Origin: Pedobacter metabolipauper
Lineage (GTDB): Bacteria > Bacteroidota > Bacteroidia > Sphingobacteriales > Sphingobacteriaceae
Length of the DNA stretch: 64,000 nt
Assembly (NCBI RefSeq): GCF_004362715.1
Contig: NZ_SNYC01000003.1
Location: 931,601-995,600, forward strand
Direction of reading: 5' to 3'
Shown: one piece after another, positions 8,778-18,209 of the stretch
How the letters are laid out: each line of letters begins with the position of its first letter
Numbering within the stretch: position 1 is the first letter of the stretch
The notes under the pieces: generated by a model
Databases searched by the model: none
What the model saw: only the letters and a program-made list of their open reading frames with translations
What the model was told of the DNA's origin: nothing
Program-made: the position numbers and the translations under genes

Positions 8778-9074
8778 CTAATTTAATTTGTCCTTAGCAA
8801 TATATGGGTAGTCGATCTCGTATCGTGTAACTACTGAGATTTTATGAATCTTCGTCTTAATGTCATTGAAACCTGTTTCAAGAATCTCAATGGTAGAGCT
8901 GGAATTGCCCTGCAGAAAATCAACCTTCTCGCTAATGGTATTTAACTTGCCATTGATCACATCAAATCTCTTGTTAAAAGATTCAAAGTTCTTATCAATC
9001 TTCTCAAAAGCTGATTGAACTACATTAATGAAAATATCTAATTTTTCTTCCAAATTATTGAATCTTTCTTCCAT
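8778..9074 (-). CDS. Small coiled-coil protein, hypothetical
   Basis: 98 residues. Nearly the whole length is an amphipathic heptad pattern (RFNNLEEKLDIFINVVQ, FEKIDKNFESFNKRFD, LNTISEKVDFLQ), predicting a coiled coil. There is no signal peptide. It stands alone between the TlpA-like gene and gltD. A function cannot be assigned. Confidence 0.55.
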   Translation of the reverse strand: MEERFNNLEEKLDIFINVVQSAFEKIDKNFESFNKRFDVINGKLNTISEKVDFLQGNSSSTIEILETGFNDIKTKIHKISVVTRYEIDYPYIAKDKLN

Positions 9075-9251
9075 TTTAATTAATTTTTACTTTGTAAATA
9101 TAAACATTATAATAAAACGAAGTTTATTGAAAGTTGAAATATTTCCATATTCTATCTATAACCGCCTCAATTACTCCTATATCAGCATAAAGCAAATTTT
9201 CTGGGTACTCTATTGGGGCTGCACCCTGCCAGATCCGCAATGGTAAAAGAA

Positions 9252-9277
9252 AAGGCTGCATTTTTCAATGCAGCCTT
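9252..9277 (-). terminator. Terminator of gltBD
   Basis: Perfect 11-bp stem AAGGCTGCATT / AATGCAGCCTT around a 4-nt loop, followed on the minus strand by TTTTCTTTT. It begins 8 bp after the gltD stop in the direction of transcription. Confidence 0.85.
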
Positions 9278-9285
9278 CGTAAATT

Positions 9286-10752
9286 TTAAGCGTATGGTAT
9301 CCCATCCTTGGATGGTAAACTACTGTATCCCATCAGGTACTGATCTACCTTTCTGGCGGCTTCCCTCCCTTCGGAGATCGCCCAGACTACCAGCGATTGT
9401 CCGCGGCGCATATCACCGGCAGCAAAGATCTTCGCGATATTGGTTTGAAACTTACCTTCTTCAGCTTTCACATTTCCCCTGTTATCCAGCTCAACACCTA
9501 ATTTCTCAATTAAGCCTTCCTTTTGGGGATGTAAAAAGCCCATGGCCAGCAACACGAGCTGACAAGGAAGATCGCGTTCTGTTCCTGCTTTCTCTTTAAA
9601 GTTCAGCGGGCGACCAGATGGATCAATATCCCACTCTACATCAACCACCTTAACGGCTTTCAGATTTCCGTTCTCATCTTTAATAAACTCCTTGGTATTA
9701 ACACCCCATCCGCGCTCACAGCCTTCCTCATGAGATGAAGTTACCTTTAACAGCATTGGATAAGAGGGCCATGGCATATTCGATGTACGCGCCTGCGATG
9801 GCATCGGCATAATCTCAAACTGGGTTACCGATCTGGCACCCTGACGGTTTGATGTACCAATACAATCCGAACCCGTATCACCGCCACCAATAACGATCAC
9901 ATCTTTACCGGTAGCTAAGATCGGCTCTGCACCTACTTCAAAATTACGTATCCGCTTGTTCTGCTGCTTTAAGAAATCCATTGCAAAATGAACCCCATTT
10001 GCATCACGTCCCGTTGCCGGAAGGTCTCTCGGAATCGTAGAACCGCCTGCAAGCACAATGGAATGGAAATCGCGCAACAGCGTGTTTAGTTCTACATTGA
10101 CACCCACATTGGAATTGCACTTGAACACAATGCCTTCTTTTTCCATCAGGCTGATGCGTCTTGTGACCACATCTTTCTGCAGTTTAAAATCAGGAATACC
10201 ATAATTCAGCAAACCACCCGGTGTATCGTCACGTTCGTAAACGACCACTTCATGACCCGCTTTATTCAATTGCGCAGCCGCGGCTAAGCCTGCCGGACCA
10301 GAGCCAATAACGGCTACTTTCTTACCGGTACGGATCAGCGGCTCTTCCGCTTTGATGTATCCTTTATTAAACGCAATTTCAATGATGTGCTTCTCTATTT
10401 CTTCAATTGACACCGGCGACCTATTGATTCCCAGCACACAAGCAGATTCGCATGGTGCCGGACAGATTCTTCCTGTAAACTCAGGAAAGTTATTGGTGCT
10501 TAATAAAATGGTGCTGGCCAGATGCCAGTCGCCCTGGTAAACGGCATCATTAAATTCAGGGATCACATTACCAAGCGGACAGCCCGACTGGCAAAACGGA
10601 ACCCCGCAATCCATACAACGTGCTGCCTCTTTATTTACTTCTTCTATTTGATATGCGTTTACAAATTCATTGTAGTGCTTTAAACGCTCCTTCGCATCTT
10701 CTTTTGAAGGCGGCGTTCTTTCGTACTCTAAAAATCCGGTTACTTTACCCAT
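9286..10752 (-). CDS. gltD: Glutamate synthase, small subunit
   Basis: Electron-input subunit of glutamate synthase: takes electrons from NAD(P)H through FAD and 4Fe-4S centres to GltB. 488 residues, the normal length. The N-terminal Cys motifs C46-x2-C49-x4-C54-x3-C58 and CPAPCESAC (about 95-105) bind the iron-sulfur clusters. A dinucleotide fold GSGPAGLAAAAQLNKAG lies near 150, the NAD(P)H site VIVIGGGDTGSDCIG near 285, and the FAD-closing AAGDMRRGQSLVVWAI near the C-terminus. It is 85 bp downstream of gltB on the same strand and precedes a strong terminator. Confidence 0.97.
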   Translation of the reverse strand: MGKVTGFLEYERTPPSKEDAKERLKHYNEFVNAYQIEEVNKEAARCMDCGVPFCQSGCPLGNVIPEFNDAVYQGDWHLASTILLSTNNFPEFTGRICPAPCESACVLGINRSPVSIEEIEKHIIEIAFNKGYIKAEEPLIRTGKKVAVIGSGPAGLAAAAQLNKAGHEVVVYERDDTPGGLLNYGIPDFKLQKDVVTRRISLMEKEGIVFKCNSNVGVNVELNTLLRDFHSIVLAGGSTIPRDLPATGRDANGVHFAMDFLKQQNKRIRNFEVGAEPILATGKDVIVIGGGDTGSDCIGTSNRQGARSVTQFEIMPMPSQARTSNMPWPSYPMLLKVTSSHEEGCERGWGVNTKEFIKDENGNLKAVKVVDVEWDIDPSGRPLNFKEKAGTERDLPCQLVLLAMGFLHPQKEGLIEKLGVELDNRGNVKAEEGKFQTNIAKIFAAGDMRRGQSLVVWAISEGREAARKVDQYLMGYSSLPSKDGIPYA

Positions 10753-10837
10753 GATTATTGGTTTTCAAAGTTTAAAATCCTTAATTTCCTGCAAGCGGTG
10801 TTCCGCTGCTGGTCCTGTTCCCTGCGGTTGCCCATCT

Positions 10838-13800
10838 TTATACGTTAAGGGTATTGATCCTGCTTAACAATACGGCTTTGTATTCTTTAGGGAACACCTT
10901 GATGAAGTGGGCAGATTGTGTTGTCCAATCACTTAACAAGAACCTCGCTAAATTACTGTCCGTCAGCTGCACATGTTTTTTCAACAAGTGGTTGATGCGC
11001 AGTTCATCCTGCTCATCCAGCGGATCAAGATCCACCATCTCCTTGTTGCATTTGCCGGCAAAATCACCTTTAGCGTCATAGATCCAGGCTACCCCACCGC
11101 TCATACCGGCTGCAAAGTTGCTTCCGGTATTACCAATTACGAGTACTTCACCACCAGTCATGTATTCACAACCGTGATCTCCCAAACCTTCAACTACCGC
11201 GGTAGCTCCCGAGTTGCGGACCGCAAAACGCTCACCAGCCTGACCGCGAACAAACAGCTCACCAGATGTTGCACCATAGAGTGCCACGTTGCCGATAATG
11301 ATGTTTTGTTCCGGAACATATTTGGTATTGCTGAATGGAAATATTGACAATCGGGCGCCGGACAAACCTTTACCCACATAATCATTGGCTTCACCTTCCA
11401 GGTGCAATGAAATCCCTTTCGCCGCAAAAGCACCAAAACTCTGACCGGCAGATCCTTTAAACTTAAAGTTGATCGTATCGGCAGGCAAACCTTGTCCTTT
11501 ATAGATTTTAGAAACCTCGTTAGACAACATCGTACCGATGGCACGGTTGGTATTTTTCACTTCAAACTCTGCATAGATCGGCTCTTTGTTAAATAAGGCC
11601 GGCTGCGCTGCTTTGATGAGCTCATGATCCAGGATGTCTTCCAGTCCATGGTCCTGATCTTCCGTTTTGTATAAGCTTAAGCCATTATCAGGCGCTTTAA
11701 ACAAGATGGCAGACAAATCCAGGTCTTTCTGTTTCCAGTCGGCCGGATCAATGGCACGAACGCTTAACGCATCCGACTGACCCACCATTTCCTGAATGGT
11801 CCTGAAGCCAAGTTCGGCCATGGTTTCGCGAAGCTCTTCTGCCAGGAAGTGAAACAGGTTCACTACGTGATCTGCTTCTCCTGTAAACAGCTTTCTCAGG
11901 TTCGGATCCTGGGTAGCAACCCCTACCGGACAGGTATTCAGATGGCATTTACGCATCATGATACATCCCGAAGTTACCAATGCAGCCGTAGCCACACCCC
12001 ATTCTTCAGCACCCAATAAGGTCGCAATGGCGATGTCTTTACCGGTTTTCAGCTGGCCGTCCGTTTGCAGGACTACCCTGCTGCGCAGACGGTTTTTAAC
12101 CAGGGTCTGGTGTGCTTCGGCTAAACCAAGCTCCCATGGCAATCCGGCATGCTGAATGGAAGTTAATGGAGATGCACCAGTACCCCCGTCGAACCCAGAA
12201 ACCAGGATCACATCGGCATGTGCTTTCGCCACACCAGCGGCAATGGTACCCACACCAGCCTTAGAAACCAGCTTCACATTGATGCGGGCTGCCCTATTGG
12301 CATTCTTTAAATCAAAGATCAGCTGAGCCAAATCTTCAATGGAATAAATATCGTGGTGCGGTGGCGGAGAGATTAACCCAACACCAGGTGTTGCATGGCG
12401 AACCTTTGCAATCCAGTCGTCCACTTTGTGTCCCGGAAGCTGACCGCCTTCACCAGGCTTGGCTCCCTGGGCCATTTTAATCTGTAATTCGTCTGCATTG
12501 GTCAGGTAATAACTGGTTACCCCGAAACGTGCAGATGCAATCTGTTTAATCGCCGAGCGCATCGAATCGCCATTCGGCATGGTCTCATACCTCAATTCAT
12601 CCTCACCACCTTCGCCGGTATTGCTTTTCCCGCCAATGCGGTTCATGGCAATGGCCAGGGTGGAGTGTGCCTCATGAGAGATGGAGCCGAACGACATAGC
12701 ACCGGTTGCGAAGCGTTTTAAGATCGCTTCAATCGGTTCAACCTCTTCAATCGGCACTGCCGGGCGGTTGTAATTGAACTCAAACAGGCCACGAATGGTG
12801 TATGCCTGGTGCGTTTGCTCGTTTACCAGCTTAGAATATTGTTTGTACGTGTTGTAATCGTTTTTACGGGTCGCATTTTGCAGCAGGTGGATGGTTTGCG
12901 GGTTAAACAAATGCTGTTCCCCCTTGCGTTTCCATTTGTAGTTACCTCCTGTTGGCAGGATGGTATCCGGACGCGTTGCAGAGCCGAAGATCCGGTTGTG
13001 CTTGATCAGCGTCTCTTTCGCAATCTCATCCAATCCCAATCCGCCGATTCTGGATACGGCACCGGTAAAGTAGTCCTGTACCACCGATTTGTTTAAACCC
13101 AGGATCTCAAAGATCTGGGCACCATGGTACGACTGCAAGGTAGAGATTCCCATTTTAGAGAAGATCTTTAACAGGCCGCTATTTACCGCGTAAATGTAGT
13201 TCTGGATCAGTTTTTCTGATTTGGTTTCCAGTTCTTTTTCAAAACCGGTAATGGTTTCCAACGCCAGGTAAGGATTTACGGCAGTTGCACCGAAACCGAT
13301 CAGACAGGCAAAGTGGTGTACTTCCCATACATCGCCTGCCTCAACCACGATCCCTACTGCTCCCCTGTACCCTTTACGGATCAGGTGATGGTGAACCGCA
13401 GAAACAGCCAGTAAGGACGGAATTGCAGCATGTTCAGAATCAAGGGCCCTATCCGACAGGATAATTACCTGGAAACCGTCTTCCACCGCATCAACTGCGT
13501 AACGGCAAAGGCGTTCTAATCCTTTAGCCAACGCACCCGGTTTGCCTGTAGCCCTGAAATAGGTTTGCAGGGTTTTAGACTGGAATACGCCGGTATCGAT
13601 ACTTCTGAGTTTCTCCAGTTCCAGGTTGGTCAATATCGGGTGTTTGATGCCTACACAATGGCATTGCATTGCATTTTCTTCCAGGATATTGCCATTGTTA
13701 CCCATGAAGCCTGCAAGACTCATCACCACTTTTTCGCGGATCGGGTCAATTGGCGGGTTGGTAACCTGTGCAAAGAGTTGTTTAAAATAGGAAGAAAGGT

Positions 13801-15346
13801 GTTGTGGCTTTTGCGACAATACCGCTAAGGGGATGTCGGTTCCCATAGAACCAATCGGCTCTTTACCTTCTTTGGCCATCGGTTTAAGGATGAGGTCAAT
13901 ATCTTCCCTGCTGTATCCAAAAACCTGCTGGTATTTAAAAATAGATTCTTCAGAAAGACCACTGAATACCACTCTTGGATTAGAAAGTTCTTCCAGTCGG
14001 ATCTGGTATTTATTGATCCAGTCGGCATAGGGTCTTTTACCGCAAACCTGCTGTTTAATTTCTACGTCAGAGATGATCCTGCCCTGCTCCATGTCCACCA
14101 CGAACATTTTGCCAGGCGTTAACCTTCCTTTTTCTATGATCTTGCTCTGGTCCAATGCGAGTGCACCAGCTTCAGAAGCCATGATCACGAAATCGTCTTC
14201 GGTAATGGCGTACCTTTGCGGACGCAGGCCATTGCGGTCTAACGTGGCACCGATCAGGTTTCCATCGGTAAATGAAACTGCAGCTGGTCCGTCCCAAGGC
14301 TCCATTAAGGTCGCGTGGAATTTATAGAATGCTTTTTTCAGCTCATCCATATCGTCGTTGCCGTCCCATGCTTCCGGAATTAACATCATCAGCACGTGCG
14401 GTAAAGAACGGCCGGAATGCAGCAGTAATTCTACAATATTATCCAGACATCCGGAATCCGAGTTGGATTCATCAATTACCGGAAGCAGGATATTTAATTC
14501 TTCTGGTGTAAAGTAAGAGGAAGCGAATGACTTTACGCTTGCCCTAAACCAGTTTAAGTTACCCTGCAGGGTATTGATCTCGCCGTTGTGGGCGATGTAG
14601 CGGAATGGCTGGGCCAGTTTCCAGGATGGGAATGTATTGGTGGCGAAACGTGAGTGGATCAGGCCAAATGCCGATACCACGCGTTTATCACTCAGTTCGG
14701 TAAAATAGGTACGCACCTGCAAAGAGGTAAGCTGACCTTTATAGACGATGGTCCTGGAAGAGAACGACGCGATGTAAAACTCGCCGTTAATTCCCTTAAC
14801 CGTATTGTTAATGGTTTTAGAAAGATAGTTTTTGAATACGTACAGCTTCCGTTCAAAGTCGGCACCGGCTTTAATGGCATACGGACGGGCAATGAACACC
14901 TGTTCCATTTCCGGTTCCACAGAAAGTGCCATATCTCCAATACCGGTGGTATCGGTAATCACTTTTCTGAAGCCGAGGACTTCCAGGTCTAATTTTTCTG
15001 CTGCGCGGTAAATGATCTCGCGGCACTCTTCTCTCGCTTTAACGTCTTTGGGTAAGAAAAGCATCCCTACACCATAGTCGCCGGACTCATTCAGGCTGAA
15101 TCCAATTTTAAGACATTCATCGTATAAGAATTCATGAGGGATCTGGATCATGATACCTGCACCATCGCCGGTATTGATCTCTGCTCCACATGCTCCGCGA
15201 TGGTCTAAGTTTTCAAGAATGGTTATGGCGTCTGAAATGATTTGCTGCGACTTTCTGCCCTTGATGTGCGCTACAAATCCGATACCACAAGCGTCGTGCT
15301 CAAAACGCTGGTCGTATAACCCCCAGTTTTCTTGTGATTGCTCCAT
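10838..15346 (-). CDS. gltB: Glutamate synthase, large subunit
   Basis: Catalyses glutamine + 2-oxoglutarate to two glutamates, the ammonium-assimilating step of the GS-GOGAT cycle. 1502 residues. The class-II amidotransferase nucleophile is Cys20 in DACGIGF, after a 19-residue propeptide that is expected to be cleaved. A central domain precedes the FMN/synthase domain (about 800-1170; GGKSNTGEGGED, PGEGGQLPG, VSGFDGGTGASPL). The 3Fe-4S cysteines are in CIMMRKCHLNTCPVGVATQ near residue 1130, and the C-terminal GXGXG beta-helix domain includes GATSGELFVRGQAGERF and GDHGCEYMTGG. gltD follows at 85 bp. The 5' side is a long non-coding region. Confidence 0.97.
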   Translation of the reverse strand: MEQSQENWGLYDQRFEHDACGIGFVAHIKGRKSQQIISDAITILENLDHRGACGAEINTGDGAGIMIQIPHEFLYDECLKIGFSLNESGDYGVGMLFLPKDVKAREECREIIYRAAEKLDLEVLGFRKVITDTTGIGDMALSVEPEMEQVFIARPYAIKAGADFERKLYVFKNYLSKTINNTVKGINGEFYIASFSSRTIVYKGQLTSLQVRTYFTELSDKRVVSAFGLIHSRFATNTFPSWKLAQPFRYIAHNGEINTLQGNLNWFRASVKSFASSYFTPEELNILLPVIDESNSDSGCLDNIVELLLHSGRSLPHVLMMLIPEAWDGNDDMDELKKAFYKFHATLMEPWDGPAAVSFTDGNLIGATLDRNGLRPQRYAITEDDFVIMASEAGALALDQSKIIEKGRLTPGKMFVVDMEQGRIISDVEIKQQVCGKRPYADWINKYQIRLEELSNPRVVFSGLSEESIFKYQQVFGYSREDIDLILKPMAKEGKEPIGSMGTDIPLAVLSQKPQHLSSYFKQLFAQVTNPPIDPIREKVVMSLAGFMGNNGNILEENAMQCHCVGIKHPILTNLELEKLRSIDTGVFQSKTLQTYFRATGKPGALAKGLERLCRYAVDAVEDGFQVIILSDRALDSEHAAIPSLLAVSAVHHHLIRKGYRGAVGIVVEAGDVWEVHHFACLIGFGATAVNPYLALETITGFEKELETKSEKLIQNYIYAVNSGLLKIFSKMGISTLQSYHGAQIFEILGLNKSVVQDYFTGAVSRIGGLGLDEIAKETLIKHNRIFGSATRPDTILPTGGNYKWKRKGEQHLFNPQTIHLLQNATRKNDYNTYKQYSKLVNEQTHQAYTIRGLFEFNYNRPAVPIEEVEPIEAILKRFATGAMSFGSISHEAHSTLAIAMNRIGGKSNTGEGGEDELRYETMPNGDSMRSAIKQIASARFGVTSYYLTNADELQIKMAQGAKPGEGGQLPGHKVDDWIAKVRHATPGVGLISPPPHHDIYSIEDLAQLIFDLKNANRAARINVKLVSKAGVGTIAAGVAKAHADVILVSGFDGGTGASPLTSIQHAGLPWELGLAEAHQTLVKNRLRSRVVLQTDGQLKTGKDIAIATLLGAEEWGVATAALVTSGCIMMRKCHLNTCPVGVATQDPNLRKLFTGEADHVVNLFHFLAEELRETMAELGFRTIQEMVGQSDALSVRAIDPADWKQKDLDLSAILFKAPDNGLSLYKTEDQDHGLEDILDHELIKAAQPALFNKEPIYAEFEVKNTNRAIGTMLSNEVSKIYKGQGLPADTINFKFKGSAGQSFGAFAAKGISLHLEGEANDYVGKGLSGARLSIFPFSNTKYVPEQNIIIGNVALYGATSGELFVRGQAGERFAVRNSGATAVVEGLGDHGCEYMTGGEVLVIGNTGSNFAAGMSGGVAWIYDAKGDFAGKCNKEMVDLDPLDEQDELRINHLLKKHVQLTDSNLARFLLSDWTTQSAHFIKVFPKEYKAVLLSRINTLNV

Positions 15347-15461
15347 AAGTTTGGTTTAATTATATTAGGTTTGGTATTAGTGTATTGTAAACACTAAGAT
15401 ATAAAAAAAACAGGTGGGATTATAATATTGGCATATTTTTTAAGAAACACGCAGGAATTTG

Positions 15462-15469
15462 CAAATTTA
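15462..15469 (-). promoter_or_regulatory. Possible -7 box of gltB
   Basis: On the minus strand the sequence reads TAAATTTG, matching TAnnTTTG, about 115 bp before the gltB start. CAAA (TTTG on the minus strand) occurs at 15485-15488 and 15493-15496, at 15- and 23-bp spacings, neither ideal. Tentative. Confidence 0.35.
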
Positions 15470-15705
15470 AAACACCAATATTAACAAATCATCAAATTAA
15501 CAATACTTAATTTATCAACTTCGTAATGCTATTATTTAGAATTGTTTTGGATAGCGCAGATTTAAGGTTTTGCGGGTAGCTGTTTCACAGCGGTTTGAGT
15601 AATTCTGTAATAAAACAAGGTGTACCTTGGGGCTGAGTTGCTCAGGAGCTCGGACAGCGTAGTAACCTTATTCACGTCTCCTTCACACCTTGCTCACATT
15701 TAGTC

Positions 15706-15727
15706 CACAAAAAGGTACCTTTTTGTG
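15706..15727. repeat. Perfect 22-bp palindrome within nested inverted repeats
   Basis: Each half reads CACAAAAAGGT from the outside in, with no spacer. About 16-20 bp further out on each side lie CACACCT (about 15684-15690) and AGGTGTG (about 15744-15750), also complementary, and further short complementary stretches (CTCC/GGAG) occur outside them. A zero-spacer palindrome suits a dimeric protein site more than an RNA hairpin. No flanking gene explains it. Confidence 0.7.
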
Positions 15728-16023
15728 AAGAAGAAGTGAATGAGGTGTGTATTGTGTGAGGAGATGACCTTAACGCTACCCGAACGCTTACCCTATTCAT
15801 AGTCTGCCGATCTGGATCAAAAGAAATTTATTTTCCAAAAGCAAACACTTTCGGAACAATCAAACAGTAGTTTAAAACAGTAGTTTAAAAGCAAAATTAA
15901 GCAAACCTGATCGCAAAGTTTTTTACGGTGGATTTAAAACTAACGAAGCACTATTTTCCAGCTAAATTCTGTAAGACAGGACATAGTGTGAAAGCAGACG
16001 TCCTGCACATAAGTGTACATTGA

Positions 16024-16067
16024 ATCCAAGTGTTATCCAAGTGTTATCCAAGTTCTATCCAAGTATT
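16024..16067. repeat. Four tandem 11-bp iterons
   Basis: Units ATCCAAGTGTT, ATCCAAGTGTT, ATCCAAGTTCT and ATCCAAGTATT follow one another without gap at 16024, 16035, 16046 and 16057. The invariant core is ATCCAAGT, repeated once per helical turn. No gene overlaps. Confidence 0.75.
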
Positions 16068-16464
16068 CCCGTAAATACCTGGAAGGAACGTGGATTTACC
16101 CTATATTTAAGTTGTATTCAATGTAGCCTCCTATCGAACACATGTGCCCCCCATCTGCCGGCAATTATGATGAGAATTACCTGGTATTCTAATACGTTTT
16201 AGGGTAGCCGCCAGCCGGATGCTCAGCAGGTTTGGAGATTATGATCCATTGAAAGGATCTTGTTGGGATATATGAAATATGAATTGGACCTAAAGCACAG
16301 TTTTAAAGTAGCTATTTTGTCTGTTGAACCTTAAAATCAGAATAATTGATCTGCAACATTAAATATTGTGATTTCGCATAAAATTATTTTGCAACACAAT
16401 ATCTTTAACATCAACACCTTACCGCTTCTATGGCTTAAAGAACGCAGAAATTGCGAAATTAACT

Positions 16465-16494
16465 TTTGTAGATTGGTATGAATTGCTACATTTG
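16465..16494 (+). promoter_or_regulatory. Promoter of the SRP RNA gene
   Basis: TTTG at 16465-16468 and TACATTTG at 16487-16494, separated by 18 bp, match the Bacteroidota -33/-7 consensus closely. The RNA 5' end is expected a few bases downstream, which agrees with the pairing that defines the RNA. Confidence 0.8.
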
Positions 16495-16496
16495 TG

Positions 16497-16596
16497 CCGG
16501 GCAAGTCTTTTACGATCAGCTCCTTTTGAACTCCCCCAGGTCGGGAACGAAGCAAGGGTAGAAGGTTGTAGCGGTGCGATAAAAGTTGCTTGCCCA
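16497..16596 (+). ncRNA. ffs: Signal recognition particle RNA (4.5S type)
   Basis: RNA scaffold of the SRP that binds Ffh and targets nascent membrane proteins. GGGCAAG (16499-16505) pairs with CTTGCCC (16589-16595) to close the long hairpin. The conserved apical region is present: GAACTCCCCCAGG, then a GGAA tetraloop, then GAAGCAAGGGTAG, the two internal loops recognised by Ffh. The tetraloop-closing pairs differ from the usual CCC/GGG but still pair (TCG with CGA), supporting a functional structure. A T run follows. About 100 nt, the usual length for the small bacterial form. Confidence 0.9.
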
Positions 16597-16754
16597 TTTT
16601 TTACTTTCCCTATAAAGTAAAATTGGTCACATTATAATCCGGATTTCATTTCTTAGATATAATCTATAATTTCTTCGGAGACCTCGATCTAATTGCCTAA
16701 TTTAGGCCTTTAATAATTTAGAGTTTAAAAATAACATTCCAAAAATTAAATAGC

Positions 16755-17417
16755 ATGAAGTTTTTTATTGATACCGCAAACCTTGAACAGATCAAAGAAG
16801 CACAAGACCTTGGTGTTCTAGATGGTGTAACCACTAACCCAAGCCTTATGGCTAAAGAAGGTATTACCGGTGATGCAAATGTTACCGCACATTACAAAGC
16901 GATCTGCGAAATCGTTGACGATAATGTAAGTGCTGAAGTGATTGCCACTACGTATGATGAGATCATCAAAGAAGGTGAAGCGCTTGCGCAGTTAAACCCA
17001 AAGATCGTAGTTAAAGTACCTATGATCAAAGATGGTGTTAAAGCGATCAAATATTTCTCTTCAAAAGGGATCCGTACCAACTGTACGTTGATCTTCTCTG
17101 CTGGTCAGGCTTTATTGGCGGCTAAAGCAGGTGCAAGTTATGTATCTCCATTCCTAGGTCGTCTTGATGACATCTCTACAGATGGTTTACAGTTGATTGA
17201 AGACATCCGTTTGATCTTTGATAACTACCAGTATCCTACTGAGATCTTAGCTGCTTCGATCCGCGGACCATTGCATATCGTTGCTTGTGCTAAATTAGGT
17301 GCTGATGTAATCACTGCTCCTTTATCGGCAATCACTGCATTGTTGAAACACCCATTAACAGATAGTGGTTTAGCTCAATTTTTGGCTGACCATAAAAAAG
17401 CTTCAGAAGCTAAATAA
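16755..17417 (+). CDS. Transaldolase-family protein (type 3 transaldolase / fructose-6-phosphate aldolase)
   Basis: Short (220-residue) Schiff-base aldolase of the pentose phosphate pathway group. The N-terminus MKFFIDTANLEQIKEA and GVTTNPSLMAKEG are signature sequences. The Schiff-base Lys lies in IVVKVPMIKDG (about residues 83-93), and NCTLIFSAGQALLAAKAGA plus VSPFLGRLDD follow. Sequence alone does not separate transaldolase from fructose-6-phosphate aldolase activity. Single gene between the SRP RNA and a strong terminator. Confidence 0.9.
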   Translation: MKFFIDTANLEQIKEAQDLGVLDGVTTNPSLMAKEGITGDANVTAHYKAICEIVDDNVSAEVIATTYDEIIKEGEALAQLNPKIVVKVPMIKDGVKAIKYFSSKGIRTNCTLIFSAGQALLAAKAGASYVSPFLGRLDDISTDGLQLIEDIRLIFDNYQYPTEILAASIRGPLHIVACAKLGADVITAPLSAITALLKHPLTDSGLAQFLADHKKASEAK

Positions 17418-17443
17418 TCAAATCTTATTTCGAGCATAAGTTG

Positions 17444-17480
17444 AAAAAGCCGGCTTCATCATTGATGAGCCGGCTTTTTT
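17444..17480. terminator. Strong terminator, probably bidirectional
   Basis: AAAAAGCCGGCTTCATC pairs with GATGAGCCGGCTTTTTT around an ATT loop. A T run lies on one side and an A run on the other, so the hairpin can end both the transaldolase gene (+) and the convergent HAD gene (-). Confidence 0.9.
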
Positions 17481-17495
17481 ATATCCTAATTCAAT

Positions 17496-18038
17496 CTATT
17501 TTGTGAGGTTCTGCATCCCGGCAGATCTGGTCTTAAACTCTGCTCCTGCCAGTACTTCTTTAACCAGGTCGTAATCGATCTGCTCATCAGGTACAATTTC
17601 AATACCCCTTACTCCTGCCCCATTTGCGGCATCTACATCCCGGGGCTTGTCGCCGATCATGACCGATAATGCCGGATCTATGTTGTAGGTTGCAATGGCT
17701 TCCAGCAACATGCCCGAGGCTGGCTTGCGGCAGTTACAAGGTTCCGGATCTACGGATGGGTGGTGCGGACAATGGTACGCATGTGTAATTACAGCACCCT
17801 GCTTTTCGAATTTATCAAACAAGATCCGGTGCATTTCTGCCAGTGTCTCTTCTGTATAGCGTTTTAATGCGATACCACCCTGGTTGGTTATGACGATGAG
17901 CATATAGCCTTCATCATACAATCGCTTTAACGGCGGGATCTGGTATTCCAGTACTTCAAAATCTTCAACCCTGGTGATATAGTCGTAGATCTCATGATTC
18001 AGGACGCCATCACGGTCCAAAAAAATAGCTTTGTTCAT
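17496..18038 (-). CDS. HAD-IIIA phosphatase, GmhB-like (heptose-1,7-bisphosphate 7-phosphatase)
   Basis: 180 residues. HAD motif I is LDRDGVLN, motif II is VITNQGGI, and motif III/IV is MIGDKPRDVDAA. The Zn-binding CPHHPSVDPEPCNCRKP, typical of GmhB/HisB-N enzymes, is intact. GmhB acts in ADP-heptose synthesis for LPS. Related histidinol phosphatases share all these motifs, so substrate is not certain. I chose the ATG at 18038 (MNKAIFLDRDG) over an in-frame GTG at 18062. Confidence 0.85.
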   Translation of the reverse strand: MNKAIFLDRDGVLNHEIYDYITRVEDFEVLEYQIPPLKRLYDEGYMLIVITNQGGIALKRYTEETLAEMHRILFDKFEKQGAVITHAYHCPHHPSVDPEPCNCRKPASGMLLEAIATYNIDPALSVMIGDKPRDVDAANGAGVRGIEIVPDEQIDYDLVKEVLAGAEFKTRSAGMQNLTK

Positions 18039-18209
18039 TATTGTTGTGTTAACTCCGGGCACTTGATCTGCCCTGGTGATTCTTAATACCCCAAATATGG
18101 CGATATATTGTTAGTTATAGCTACATGTTGTTCATTTTATATAAACAATGCGGTTATGCTGCTGTTATCATTTGTGAAAAACATAATTATTGAAATTAAA
18201 GATCCTACT

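Larger units (their letters stand above)
15347..16464. other. Long non-coding region between gltB and the SRP RNA gene
   Basis: About 1.1 kb with no credible coding region on either strand. It contains the gltB leader (to about 15500), a cluster of inverted repeats centred on a perfect palindrome (15706-15727), a 15-bp tandem doublet with core ACAGTAGTTTAAA (15865-15894), and four 11-bp direct repeats (16024-16067). The rest is low in GC with no clear hairpin-plus-T-run terminator. Confidence 0.6.

Noticed and set aside
10854..15359. Many plus-strand frames within gltBD
   Set aside because: They are antisense shadows of the conserved gltB and gltD reading frames.
16337..16597. 86-residue minus-strand protein over the SRP RNA
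   Set aside because: Overlaps the structured SRP RNA gene and has no protein-like features.
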